Shown here: positions 52,400-61,062 of the stretch, piece after piece
Numbering within the stretch: position 1 is the stretch's first letter
Layout: each line of letters starts with the position of its first letter
Source of the DNA: Streptomyces sp. SID8352
GTDB lineage: Bacteria; Actinomycetota; Actinomycetes; Streptomycetales; Streptomycetaceae
Direction: 5' to 3'
DNA length: 64,000 nucleotides
Assembly (NCBI RefSeq): GCF_009862265.1
Contig: NZ_WWGX01000043.1
Location: 223,712-287,711, forward strand
Translations under genes and position numbers: made by a program
Notes under the pieces: generated by a model
What the model was told of the DNA's origin: nothing
The model's database searches: none
The model's input: the letters and a program-made list of their open reading frames with translations, nothing else

Positions 52400-52793
52400 C
52401 GATGTGCCGGATGGGTGGGGGCAGGGGGAACGGGCCGGTCCCCGTGCCCGGCTCCCGTGGGTCCGCGCTTCCGTCCGGTCCTCCCGGCCTCCCCGGAGCG
52501 ACGGTTCGGGCCGATGCAGGCCGGCGGTGCCGCTGTCACGTGGTCCGCGGCGTTGCGGTGGCCGTGGGCGATGGGGTGGACGGCCGCCAACTGGGGCCTC
52601 TCGTTTTGGATCAGCCCGGGCAGGCGGGCCCTGGCGCCGCTCCTCGCCGCGTTGTCGTCGGTCGCCAGGGCTCCGCCCCGACTCCCTCCTCGGCCCTGCG
52701 ACGCCACGGCGCCGGACCCCGCACCCTGATCCGGCCCGATCCAAACGAAAGACCCTGGCCGGGGACGCGGGTGAAGACGCCTCCGCCCTTTGG
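52400..52793. other. 394-bp stretch without a gene
   Basis: Lies between the convergent binding-protein and reductase genes. No domain or good ribosome site in any frame; no clear terminator identified. Confidence 0.45.
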
Positions 52794-53732
52794 TCAACCA
52801 TCAGCCGAGGTCGCCCCGGTTCCGCCGGGCACCGGGGCGCCCGCGTAGTCCGCGAGGGTGCGCGGGGCCGTCCACCCCCTCGACTCGGCCCGGCCGACGT
52901 CCAGGACGACGGAGTGCGCCAGTTGGTCCACGGCGTACCGGGACAGCACCGGCTCCGCCCTGTGCCGCACCCGGGCCAGCCGCTCGGCGGTGCCCGCCGC
53001 GGTCCGGGCCAGCGGCAGTGGCACGTGTCCGATGCGGGGCCGCACCCCGTGGGCCCGCAGCACCGCCCGGACCGCCTCGTCCCGGTCGTACGGCACGGGG
53101 TCGGCGATGTTGTACGCGCCCGGCGGCCACCCGGTGGCGAGGAGGCAGGCGTCGGCGAGGTTCTCCACCGCGGTCAGGCTGAGGCGGACGCTCGGGCCGG
53201 GCAGCAGGAGCAGTCCCCGGCGGACGCGGGACAGCAGCCGGGGCACCAGATGCGGGTCACCGGCGCCGTAGACCGCCCGGGGGCGCAGCGCCACGGCGCC
53301 CGCGGCCACCGCCAGGGCCTCTCCGGCGGCCTTGGTGCGCCCGTAGGCGTTGAGCTGCCCGCGCACCGGATGGTCCTCCGTGATCCGGGAGCGGCCGGGC
53401 CCGGGCGTGTAGACGCTGGCGCTGCTCATCCACACCACCGGCCGTCCCCCGGCCGCCTCCAGCAGCCGCGCCGTGCCGTCGACGTTGACGGCGCGCATCA
53501 CGGCCTCCGCCGGTGAGCCGGGAATAGGGTCGCCCACCGCCGCCGCGCAGTGCACGACGACGTCCGCCCCCGACAGGTCCGGCACGTCGCGCGCGGCGTC
53601 CCACGGGACGTGCCGCCCGACCGGTCCGGGCCGCCTCCCCACGCACAGCACACCGAGGCCCCGGGCGGCCGCCGCGAGGGCCACGTGGGAGCCGCAGAAG
53701 CCGCCGGCCCCGGTGACGGCGACGGTGGTCAC
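52794..53732 (-). CDS. NAD(P)-dependent epimerase/reductase, OleD-like
   Basis: A 312-residue extended short-chain dehydrogenase: cofactor motif VTGAGGFCGSH (GxxGxxG), VVHCAAAVGD, catalytic YGRTKAAGEAL (Tyr/Lys) preceded by WMSSASVY. The 3beta-HSD/NAD-epimerase type includes OleD, which reduces beta-keto acids to beta-hydroxy acids in olefin/beta-lactone pathways, as well as sugar epimerases. Last gene of the six-gene operon; its GTG overlaps the P450 stop. Together with the KAS III and AMP ligase it completes an OleA/C/D-like set. Confidence 0.88.
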   Translation of the reverse strand: MTTVAVTGAGGFCGSHVALAAAARGLGVLCVGRRPGPVGRHVPWDAARDVPDLSGADVVVHCAAAVGDPIPGSPAEAVMRAVNVDGTARLLEAAGGRPVVWMSSASVYTPGPGRSRITEDHPVRGQLNAYGRTKAAGEALAVAAGAVALRPRAVYGAGDPHLVPRLLSRVRRGLLLLPGPSVRLSLTAVENLADACLLATGWPPGAYNIADPVPYDRDEAVRAVLRAHGVRPRIGHVPLPLARTAAGTAERLARVRHRAEPVLSRYAVDQLAHSVVLDVGRAESRGWTAPRTLADYAGAPVPGGTGATSADG

Positions 53733-54895
53733 CGGACCTCCGGGCGGCCCGGGCCGACGGTGGCCCGGACGGTGAGGGAACGCCAGCCGGGCAGTGCGGC
53801 GCGCCGGTCCGCCCGCGCGCGCAGCACCGCGGGCCGGTGTGCGGCGAGCGCGGCCAGGAGGTCGTCGAGCTGGGCGCGGGCCAGCCGCGCGCCGGGGCAG
53901 GCGTGCGCTCCGGCGCCGAAGACGAGCCGGGCCGCGGCGGCCGGTGCCGGGTCCCGGGCGTCGGGCGGCCGGTCGTGGGCCCGCGCCGCGTGCCGGACCA
54001 CTAGGACCAGCCGGTCCCCGGCCCGCACCGGGCACCCGCCCAGCCACGCTTCGGCCGCCGCCACCCGGGGGAGCAGCGGAGAGGGCGCGAGGACCCGCAG
54101 CAGTTCGTCGGCCAGGGCGGGGCGCAGCCCGTCGTCGGCCGCCTGCTCCCAGAGCCCCGCGTCGGCGCACCAGGCGGCGGCACGGGGCAGGGCCGCGACG
54201 GTGGTGTTGACGGCGGCGACCGCGAGGACGGCGCGCAGCGCGGGGTCCGCCGCCGTCCCGGAGACGGGCGCGAGCAGCGCCTCCAGCCGTGCCGCCGCCT
54301 CGCGGGCCGCCCGCGCGGTGCCGGGCGGGCGGGGGCCGGGCAGGTGGTCGCGCACGGCGGTGGCCGCCGCGTCGGCCGCCGCCCCGGCGATCTCCTCGGG
54401 CCCGGCGGCCGTGCCGCCCAGCAGCGCGCGGACGGTGGCCCCGGCCATCTCCCGGGCGAGCGGCACGAGGTCGACCTCCCGTGCCGCGCCGAGGGGTGCC
54501 AGACGGCGCTCCAGGACCTCCCGCCACACCGGACGCAGCCGCTCCACCCCGGCCGCGCCCAGGCCGTCGGCGACGGCGCGCCGGGTGGCGCGGTGTCCGG
54601 CGCCCTCCTGGTCGAACAGGGCCCCGCCGGCGGACAGTTCGCGGGCGGCGCCGCCGGTGGTCCCCGGGGCGGCGCGGTCCAGCGGGACGCGGGTGAGCGC
54701 CTCGCGGCAGGGCCCGGTGCCGTGCACCAGCACGGTGCCGCCGACGCGGGTGACGGCGCGGCGGCGGGTGGCGGCGAGGAGGGCGAACAGCACCGGGCGG
54801 GACCGGGTGTACACGCGCCGGTCGCGGCGCCGGGCGGCGCGGAGCGCGGCCGGGGCCGGGGTCGGGGCCGAGGGCTGGGAGGGGGCGGTGGTCAT
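53729..54895 (-). CDS. Cytochrome P450
   Basis: A 388-residue P450. The haem loop is FGAGAHACPGARLA, with Cys as thiolate ligand; ADELLRVLAPSPLLPRVA corresponds to the ExxR helix, where the usual Glu/Arg pair is E-L-L-R. The I-helix region AVAAVNTTVAALPRA lacks the usual acid-Thr pair (A/GGxD/ET), having Asn-Thr-Thr instead. This hints at unusual oxygen activation. The ATG start overlaps the Pro/Val-rich gene's stop by 4 bases. Probably hydroxylates or otherwise oxidises the acyl product of the operon. Confidence 0.9.
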   Translation of the reverse strand: MTTAPSQPSAPTPAPAALRAARRRDRRVYTRSRPVLFALLAATRRRAVTRVGGTVLVHGTGPCREALTRVPLDRAAPGTTGGAARELSAGGALFDQEGAGHRATRRAVADGLGAAGVERLRPVWREVLERRLAPLGAAREVDLVPLAREMAGATVRALLGGTAAGPEEIAGAAADAAATAVRDHLPGPRPPGTARAAREAAARLEALLAPVSGTAADPALRAVLAVAAVNTTVAALPRAAAWCADAGLWEQAADDGLRPALADELLRVLAPSPLLPRVAAAEAWLGGCPVRAGDRLVLVVRHAARAHDRPPDARDPAPAAAARLVFGAGAHACPGARLARAQLDDLLAALAAHRPAVLRARADRRAALPGWRSLTVRATVGPGRPEVR

Positions 54896-55347
54896 CGCGA
54901 GGTCACCCGCTTCGGTTCGGAGGGGATCCGGACGCTCCGGCCGTCCGGCGGCCGGACGGTCAGACGTGGGACCGTGCCCCGGCCTGCCGCCACCGGGCCC
55001 GGTCCGGTGTGCCCCGCGCCCGGTGGGGGGCGTCCGGGAACGGCGCGCCCGCACGTCGGCGCGGCGGACCGGCGCGGCGTGACCGGTACGCGGCGGGCGC
55101 GTGTCGGTGGCGCGGCGGGCCCGGGGCCACGCCGGACGGCGGGGGGAGGCACGGGCACGGGCTCCCGCACGAGCACGGGCACAGGTAGGGGCACAGGCAC
55201 CGGCGCCCGCACGGGCGCAGGTACCCGCAGGAGCGGCGGGGCCGGGGCGACCCGATGGGCCTCCGCCGCGCTCCCGGCCCGCGCTCCGGCGCGGCCCCCG
55301 GCGGCCCCGTCCTCCCGCGCCGCCCGTCCGCCGCCCCCGGCGGTCAC
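54892..55347 (-). CDS. Pro/Val-rich protein of unknown function, coupled in operon
   Basis: A 151-residue frame with no family I recognise. The centre is a Pro-Val repeat (VPAPVRAPVPVPLPVPVLV, about residues 42-60, then REPVPVPPPAV), flanked by Gly/Ala/Arg-rich segments. No membrane helix or signal peptide. I accept it as a gene because both ends are exact 4-base overlaps: its GTG overlaps the AMP-ligase stop (GTGA) and its TGA overlaps the P450 ATG (ATGA). This is the pattern seen through the rest of the operon. Degenerate GGCACx repeats underlie the Pro-Val run. It could be a linker/scaffold protein; a chance frame is the alternative. Confidence 0.55.
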   Translation of the reverse strand: MTAGGGGRAAREDGAAGGRAGARAGSAAEAHRVAPAPPLLRVPAPVRAPVPVPLPVPVLVREPVPVPPPAVRRGPGPAAPPTRARRVPVTPRRSAAPTCGRAVPGRPPPGAGHTGPGPVAAGRGTVPRLTVRPPDGRSVRIPSEPKRVTSR

Positions 55348-56822
55348 CGCCCTGCCCCTTCGGCCAGGCGCCGGGCGGCGAGTCGCGCGGTCGCGGCCCG
55401 GTCCGGCTTCAGGGAACGCCCCGCCAGCGGGACGTCGTCGAACAGCACCGCGTCCGGCCGGGCGGTGCCCATCCGAGCCAGCGGCCCCGCCAGGGCCGCC
55501 CGCAGCGCGGCGGGGTCGGCGCCGGGACCCGGCTGGACGACGGCGACCAGGCGCTCGTCGCCGTCACCTGCCGGAACGCCGACGAGCAGGGCCAGTTCGA
55601 CCCCCGCCACGTGCAACGACGGTTCGTACAGCCCCGGATAGACGTTCTCCGCCCGCCGCAGGACCATGTCCTTGAGGCGGCCCTCCAGCACGATCCGGCC
55701 GCCGTCCAGCCGGGCCCGGTCACCGGTGGCGATCCAGGGGTCGGGCGCCTCGCCCAGGTAGCGGTCCCGGGCGGCGGGACCGGTCAGCAGCAGCTCCCCG
55801 GAGGCGCCGGTGGCGGCCCGCACCCCGGGCAGGAGCGCCCCGGCCAGGTCCCCGTCCCCGGTGAAGGCTGCCTTGTCGGCCTGCTCGACCGCCGCCGCGG
55901 GGAACAGTTCGGTCAGCGCGTACACCCCCCACGCCTCGTCGGCACCGGCCCGCTTGACCCGGGTGAGCAGTTCGGCGCCGGCCGGGGCCGAGCCGGTCCA
56001 GACCCGCCCGCCGAACCGACCGCCCCGGGCCAGGACGCTCCGCAGTCGAGGAGGTGTCAGATAGGTGGACTGCGGGGACAGGCACCGCAGTTGGCGGGAG
56101 AGAGCCCCGGGGGAGCGGGCGGGCAGTGCCACCGGCGCCCCGCTTGCCAGGGAGGGCACGAGGACGAAGAAGGTGCCGCCGAGGACGGGCCGCCCGGCCC
56201 CGGGCCGGACCAGCTCGGCCACCGTGGCCATACCGGCGGCGAGCGAGGAGCGGGTGTGCACCACGGCGCGGGGCCGGGAGGTGGTGCCCGAGGTGAACAC
56301 GATGGCCGCGTCCCCGTCCCCGTCCACCGGCCGGGGCAGTGGTGTCCCCCGGACGCCCGCGTCCAGGGCCGGGGCGCAGCCCGGGAGCCGGGGGCCGACC
56401 GTGGCCACCGGTCCCAGCTCCGCCAGGTGCGGCAGCGCCAGCCGGGCCCGGCCGGCCAGCGGCCGGGCCCAGCCCGCGACGGCCTGGGCGGCGGCGTCGG
56501 CGAGGACGATGTCCGGAGGGGCCAGGGCGAGCCGGGCGCGCAGCACGTCCGGACCGGCACCGGGGTCCAGCACCGCGGCCCGCGCGCCCAGGCGGTGCAC
56601 GGCGAGCATCACCGCCAGCGCCCGGGGCCCCGGCCGCAGGGCGACGCCGACGGTGCCGCCCGGCCGGACGCCACGCGCGTGCAGGGCGGCCGTACAGCGG
56701 TCCGCGAGGTCGGCCAGGTCCCCGGAGGTGGCCGTGGTCCGTACGGAGCCGGTCCGGGTGGCGCCCAGGACGGCGGGCCGGTCCGGGTGGCGCCGCAGGG
56801 TGTGTGCGAGGGCGTCGAGCAT
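55344..56822 (-). CDS. AMP-dependent acyl ligase, OleC-like
   Basis: A 492-residue ANL-superfamily enzyme. The P-loop is VFTSGTTSRPRAVVHT (with Arg where Lys is usual), the A5-like motif is GVYALTELFPAAAVE, and the hinge/A8 region is VLEGRLKDMVLRRAENVYPGL; a C-terminal Lys lies in GRSLKPDRAA. The TELFPAAAVE type of motif resembles OleC-like ligases (TEALPV), which close beta-hydroxy acids to beta-lactones, but fatty-acyl-AMP/CoA ligases are possible. ATG shares one base with the GT2 stop. It supplies the second step of an OleA/C/D-like set. Confidence 0.87.
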   Translation of the reverse strand: MLDALAHTLRRHPDRPAVLGATRTGSVRTTATSGDLADLADRCTAALHARGVRPGGTVGVALRPGPRALAVMLAVHRLGARAAVLDPGAGPDVLRARLALAPPDIVLADAAAQAVAGWARPLAGRARLALPHLAELGPVATVGPRLPGCAPALDAGVRGTPLPRPVDGDGDAAIVFTSGTTSRPRAVVHTRSSLAAGMATVAELVRPGAGRPVLGGTFFVLVPSLASGAPVALPARSPGALSRQLRCLSPQSTYLTPPRLRSVLARGGRFGGRVWTGSAPAGAELLTRVKRAGADEAWGVYALTELFPAAAVEQADKAAFTGDGDLAGALLPGVRAATGASGELLLTGPAARDRYLGEAPDPWIATGDRARLDGGRIVLEGRLKDMVLRRAENVYPGLYEPSLHVAGVELALLVGVPAGDGDERLVAVVQPGPGADPAALRAALAGPLARMGTARPDAVLFDDVPLAGRSLKPDRAATARLAARRLAEGAGR

Positions 56823-57562
56823 CAGCGCGGGTCCTCCCCGTGACGGCCAGGACCCTTGCCCAGGTACCAGCGGGCGGTCCCGGCCAGGCCGTACGCCCGC
56901 AGCCGCCGGCTGGAGTTCTCCACCACCATGTCCCGGGCCCGGACGATGGCGGTGGTGCGGCGGCGCACCCGGTTCAGGAAGAGCCGGTCGGTGGGGGAGG
57001 GACGGCGCGGCATCCCCCCGACGGCCTCGTACAGGGCCGCGGTGACCGCCATGTTGTTGCCCGCGTGCATCCGGTAGGGCGTCAGATAGCCGTGGCGCAA
57101 CCGGTGGGCGGGGCGTATCCGGCCGAACAGGGCGGCGGCGCGGACCAGCGCGCGGAAGGCGGCCCGCCCGAGCGGCCCGTGCTCGTCGGCGCGCGCCTCG
57201 ACGCGTCCGCAGACCAGGCCCGCGCCCTGCCGCAGGGCGGAGCGGGCCCCGGCCGTCCAGCCGGGGCGCGGCAGGCAGTCGGCGTCGGTGCGGGCCAGCC
57301 AGACCGCGCCGTGCCCGATCGCGTACCGGAAGCCGGTGTCCACCGCGCAGCCCACCCCCTTCTCCGGTTCGTCGAGGACGTGCACCGGGAACGGCGCCCA
57401 CCGGGCGAAGTCGTGGGCGAGGGCCGCGGTGCCGTCGGTGGAGGCGTTGTCCACGACGACGAGGGTGAAGTCGCGGTCCTGCTGGGCCGCGAGCGCGTCC
57501 AGCGTGGCGCCGATCCGCGCGGCCTCCTGGTGGGCGGGCACCACCACCCAGAGCGCGGTCAC
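56822..57562 (-). CDS. GT2 family glycosyltransferase
   Basis: A 246-residue GT-A glycosyltransferase: N-terminal VVVPAHQEAARIGATLDALA, VVDNASTDGTAALA, and the DxD-like metal site ARTDADCLP, followed by HAGNNMAVTAALYEAVGG. No membrane helices, so it is cytosolic or peripheral. GTG start overlaps the KAS III stop by 4 bases. Its place between KAS III and AMP ligase implies sugar transfer to the operon's product or to a carrier intermediate. Confidence 0.88.
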   Translation of the reverse strand: MTALWVVVPAHQEAARIGATLDALAAQQDRDFTLVVVDNASTDGTAALAHDFARWAPFPVHVLDEPEKGVGCAVDTGFRYAIGHGAVWLARTDADCLPRPGWTAGARSALRQGAGLVCGRVEARADEHGPLGRAAFRALVRAAALFGRIRPAHRLRHGYLTPYRMHAGNNMAVTAALYEAVGGMPRRPSPTDRLFLNRVRRRTTAIVRARDMVVENSSRRLRAYGLAGTARWYLGKGPGRHGEDPR

Positions 57563-58587
57563 GCCTTCTCCCAGACCATCGTCATGATGCTGACCCCGCC
57601 GCCCAGCCCCACGAACAGGAGCCGGTCGCCCGGACGCAGCCCCGCGTGGACGCGGTCGAGCTGCACGCCCAGCGTGGCGCTGGCCATGTTCCCGAGCGTG
57701 GGGACGGTGACCACGAGCCGGTCCCGGGGCACCCCGGTCAGCTCCACGAACCGGTCCAGATAGGGCACCGTGACCTGGTGCACCAGGACGTGCCGGAAGT
57801 CGTCCCAGTCCAGCCCGGTGCGCCGCCGCATCCGGTCCAGCACCGATGTGCCGACCTTCTCGAAGACCGCGCGCAACTCGCCGCCGTCGCCCCGGAAGTA
57901 CGTGTGCTCGTCGCCCCGGGGATGGCGCGAGCCGCCGCCGGGGATGCCGCCGACCCGCCAGTGCTCGGAGTGCGTCTCGGTGTCCACGTCGACGATGCCG
58001 CCCCGCTCCACCGCCTCCAGGACGACCGCCGCGCCCGCGTCGCCGAAGGTGTAGCCGGCGAAGCCGTCCCGGAGCTGGCCCGCGCCGGACGGCGCGTGCC
58101 GCACCGCGCGGCTCGGCGTCTCGCCGGTGACGACCAGGGCCCGGCGGGCCCGCCCGGCGAGGATCATCGCCCGTGCCGTGTCGATGCCGTTGACGAAGCT
58201 GTTGCAGGCGTTGGTCACGTCCAGCGCGTGCGCCCGGGAACCGAGCGCGGCCTGCACGACGTGCGCGGTGGCCGGTTCCGCCATGTCCCGCGTGGCGGAG
58301 GCGAACACCAGCAGGTCCAGGTCGTGCGGGGCGAGTCCGGCCCGCTCCAGCGCGGTCCGCGCCGCCCGCACCGCGAGCGTCGAGGCGTACTCGCCGTCCG
58401 CGACGGCCCGGCGCGAGACGATCCCGGTGACCCGTTCGAGCACGCGGGGCGGCAGGGGGAGCCCGGAGGCCGCGGCGACGCTCTCCTGGAGGCGGCCCGA
58501 GGTCACTTCGCGCTCCGGGAGGCAGGAGGCCACCGCGATGATGCCCGCCCGGCGCTCCGACGCCGTGGCGGCGTGGTCTATGTGCAT
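57559..58587 (-). CDS. Ketoacyl synthase III / OleA-like thiolase
   Basis: A 342-residue FabH-fold enzyme. The nucleophile is Cys128 in LDVTNACNSFVNGID, the His is in VLVHQVTVPYLD, and the Asn is in PTLGNMASATLG; FGDAGAAVVLE and GLGGGVSIMTMVWEKA complete the fold. The TNACNSF context and the presence of OleC- and OleD-like partners favour an OleA-type head-to-head acyl condensation over primary FabH activity. First gene of the leftward operon. No strong ribosome site before ATG 58587; no alternative start fits better. Confidence 0.88.
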   Translation of the reverse strand: MHIDHAATASERRAGIIAVASCLPEREVTSGRLQESVAAASGLPLPPRVLERVTGIVSRRAVADGEYASTLAVRAARTALERAGLAPHDLDLLVFASATRDMAEPATAHVVQAALGSRAHALDVTNACNSFVNGIDTARAMILAGRARRALVVTGETPSRAVRHAPSGAGQLRDGFAGYTFGDAGAAVVLEAVERGGIVDVDTETHSEHWRVGGIPGGGSRHPRGDEHTYFRGDGGELRAVFEKVGTSVLDRMRRRTGLDWDDFRHVLVHQVTVPYLDRFVELTGVPRDRLVVTVPTLGNMASATLGVQLDRVHAGLRPGDRLLFVGLGGGVSIMTMVWEKA

Positions 58588-58750
58588 GGCCCGGATGCTA
58601 GGAGTGCCCCGGTGGGCCCCGCCTGAGTGCCGGTACTCAGACGGAGTGGGTGATCGTCCGGTCCCGCGTGCCCCGGGCGGCACTCCGCACGGCGGTCGGC
58701 GGCGGTGCCGACGCGCCCCGCGGGGGCCGTTTCACGGCGGTCGGCGCGGC

Positions 58751-59311
58751 TCAGTCGTGGAGCGTCACCCGGGGCAGCGGACGGCCGTCCGCGTCGAACA
58801 ACGGGGTGCCGCAGTCGCAGTGTTCACCGGCCGGGGTCTCGCCGGCCGGAAGCTCCCACACCAGCAGCGACGAGCAGTCCGGACAGTCCAGGCTGACCAG
58901 GGTCTCCCCGGCGCGCGCGGTCCAGGCCCGCACGGGGAGCCCCCGGTGCGTCAGCCCGCCGGGCTCGGGGTCGGCGGTGCGCGCGACCAGGATCGCGTAG
59001 GTGTCGGTGCCGTCGTCCCGGGTCAGCAGCGCGCAGCCGAGCGGGACCAGCGCGCCGGCCAGGTGGTCGAGTTGCCGGACGGGCACGTCGCCCCGGCGCG
59101 GTGGATCGGCGTCGGCCCCGGCCGGGCGGGGGAGGGCGGCGCCGACGCCCTCCGGCGGGATGCCGAAGGCCCGTACCCGCCCGGCGACGAACTCCGCCAA
59201 CTGGCCGGGGTGTTCCTCCCCGCTCCAGTCCATCGAGAAGACCACGTCGTCGGTCCGCAGCCCCCGCGCCCGCTCGCCGGGGGTCAGGACCAGTTCGGTC
59301 AGTTGTGCCAT
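58751..59311 (-). CDS. Small protein with C-terminal zinc-ribbon-like motif
   Basis: A 186-residue protein of no named family. N-terminal MAQLTELVLTPGERARGLR and DVVFSMDWSGEEHP lead to a C-terminal metal-site-like pair, LDCPDCSSLL and HCDCGTPLFD (four Cys plus His). No signal or membrane segment. It stands alone, divergent from the gene at 59459 and 163 bp from the KAS III start. Codon use matches the chromosome, so it is probably a conserved Streptomyces protein. Confidence 0.72.
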   Translation of the reverse strand: MAQLTELVLTPGERARGLRTDDVVFSMDWSGEEHPGQLAEFVAGRVRAFGIPPEGVGAALPRPAGADADPPRRGDVPVRQLDHLAGALVPLGCALLTRDDGTDTYAILVARTADPEPGGLTHRGLPVRAWTARAGETLVSLDCPDCSSLLVWELPAGETPAGEHCDCGTPLFDADGRPLPRVTLHD

Positions 59312-59458
59312 GCCGCTCACGCTACCAACGGCGCACCGGGGCCGTGCCGTCCCCGCCCGGGGCGGCGAAACCCGGTGGCCGCCCCGCCGCGGCGGTCGGT
59401 ACCGTCGGCCTCCCGGCGGCCCGCACGGCGGTCCGCCCCGCCGAAGTGGAGCTCCCGA

Positions 59459-59818
59459 GTGACCAGCCTGTCCACGACGACGCTGTGGCGTCCGACCGGT
59501 CCCCGGGAGCTCGAACTGGTCCGGGCGTCCGGCTGGCGGGCCTGGCCGCCCAGGCTGCCCGGGCAGCCGATCTTCTATCCGGTCCTCAACGAGGAGTACG
59601 CCGTGCGGATCGCGCGGGACTGGAACGTCAAGTACGACGGCGCCGGGTTCGTCACCCGTTTCGAGGTCGGGACGGACTTCCTGCGCCGCTACCCCGTCCA
59701 GCGGGCGGGCGGCAGCACGATCCTGGAACTGTGGGTGCCGGCCGGGGAACTCGACGAGTTCAACGGGCACATCGCGGGGAGGATCGAGCTGGTGCACGAG
59801 TTTCGCGGGCACCCCTGA
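59459..59818 (+). CDS. Conserved small protein (ADP-ribosylation/crystallin J1-type annotation)
   Basis: A 119-residue protein: TLWRPTGPRELELVRASGWR, FYPVLNEEYAVRIARDWNVK and ELWVPAGELDEFN. This pattern is common in streptomycetes, often annotated as ADP-ribosylation/crystallin J1 protein, but its function is unknown. GTG start with GGAG 8 bases upstream. It lies 20 bp before the kinase-like gene, so they may be co-transcribed. Confidence 0.82.
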   Translation: MTSLSTTTLWRPTGPRELELVRASGWRAWPPRLPGQPIFYPVLNEEYAVRIARDWNVKYDGAGFVTRFEVGTDFLRRYPVQRAGGSTILELWVPAGELDEFNGHIAGRIELVHEFRGHP

Positions 59819-59837
59819 CGGAAGGGAACCGGACACC

Positions 59838-60941
59838 ATGGACGCCGCCCGGGAGCCGCGCACGGCGGGGAGGGGTCCCCGGTACGCCGGGCGCCGGTCC
59901 GCGTACGCCACCGCGGCTGCGCGGCTCGCCCGGTTCGGCGACCGCGCGCTGGGCGACGCGGTGGCCGCCGCGGGAGAGGCCGGCTCGGGCATCGGCGGCA
60001 GGCGGGCCGAGCTGGAGATCGAGGGGATTCCGGTCTTCGTCAAACGGGTCCCGCTGACGGAGATCGAGACGCGCCCGGAGCATCTTTGCTCCACCGCGAA
60101 CCTGTTCGGGCTCCCGCTCTTCTACCAGTACGGCGTGGGGTCGGCCGGGTTCGGCGCCTGGCGCGAGCTGGCCGCGCACCTCCTGACCACCTCCTGGGTC
60201 CTGGGGGACGAGTACGGCGGATTCCCCCTGCTGTACCACTGGCGGGTCCTCCCGGACCGCCCGCCGCCGGACGTCGCCGACGAGTTCGGCGGTGTCGACG
60301 GCGCGGTCGCGTACTGGGAGGGCTCGCCCGCCGTGCGCGCGCGGCTGGAGGCCATCGGCAGGTCGTCCCTGAGCCTCGTGCTCTTCCTGGAACACCTCCC
60401 GCAGACCCTCGGGGCCTGGCTGGCCGGCGCCGGTGACGGGGTCCGTCCGGGGGCGGAGGACGACGGCCCCCACCTGTGGGCGTGGCGGGAGCTGCTCCGG
60501 GGGGCGGAGTTCCTGGCCTCACGCGGACTGGTGCACTTCGACGCCCACCTCGCCAATGTGCTCACCGACGGCGAGCGGGTGTACTTCTCGGACTTCGGGC
60601 TGGCCCTGGGCCGGTCCTTCCACCTCACGCCGGAGGAGTCGGCCTTCCTCGACGACCACCTCGTCTACGACCGCTGCTACGTGCCGTGGCACCTGCTCCG
60701 CCACCATCTGCCGGGGGCCTGGCGCGGCGGGGCGGAGCCCGGCGCGTTCCTGCGCGACTGGGCGGCGGGCCGCCGCCCCGGCGGGGTTCCGGCCGGGATC
60801 GCGGCCGCCGTCGACCGCCATGCCCCGGCCGCCCTCGTCATGGACGAGTTCGCCCGCCGCCTCGTCACGGAGACCAAGCACACCCCCTTTCCCGCGGCGG
60901 AGATCCGCCGGGCCCTGGGCGGCCCGGCGGACACCGGGTGA
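59838..60941 (+). CDS. Protein-kinase-like phosphotransferase
   Basis: A 367-residue protein with the eukaryotic-like kinase C-lobe: catalytic loop GLVHFDAHLANVLTD (HxD...N) and metal loop VYFSDFGLALG (DFG). The N-lobe Lys is probably in PVFVKRVPL (VxK). Such actinobacterial proteins phosphorylate proteins or small molecules. Cytosolic, no membrane helix. It follows the small conserved gene closely and converges with the NYN gene. Confidence 0.83.
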   Translation: MDAAREPRTAGRGPRYAGRRSAYATAAARLARFGDRALGDAVAAAGEAGSGIGGRRAELEIEGIPVFVKRVPLTEIETRPEHLCSTANLFGLPLFYQYGVGSAGFGAWRELAAHLLTTSWVLGDEYGGFPLLYHWRVLPDRPPPDVADEFGGVDGAVAYWEGSPAVRARLEAIGRSSLSLVLFLEHLPQTLGAWLAGAGDGVRPGAEDDGPHLWAWRELLRGAEFLASRGLVHFDAHLANVLTDGERVYFSDFGLALGRSFHLTPEESAFLDDHLVYDRCYVPWHLLRHHLPGAWRGGAEPGAFLRDWAAGRRPGGVPAGIAAAVDRHAPAALVMDEFARRLVTETKHTPFPAAEIRRALGGPADTG

Positions 60942-61062
60942 CGCCCCGTGTCCGCCCCGGCCGCGTCGACCTGACCGGCCGGACCAGTCCGACCAGCCCG
61001 ACCGGCCCGACCGGTGCGGTGGGCCGGGGCGTGGAGCCGGTGGCGGGCACGGGACGCGGCGG

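Noticed and set aside
52415..52729. Trp-rich + strand frame after the binding-protein gene
   Set aside because: No recognisable domain, no ribosome site, and it is interrupted before any plausible gene end.
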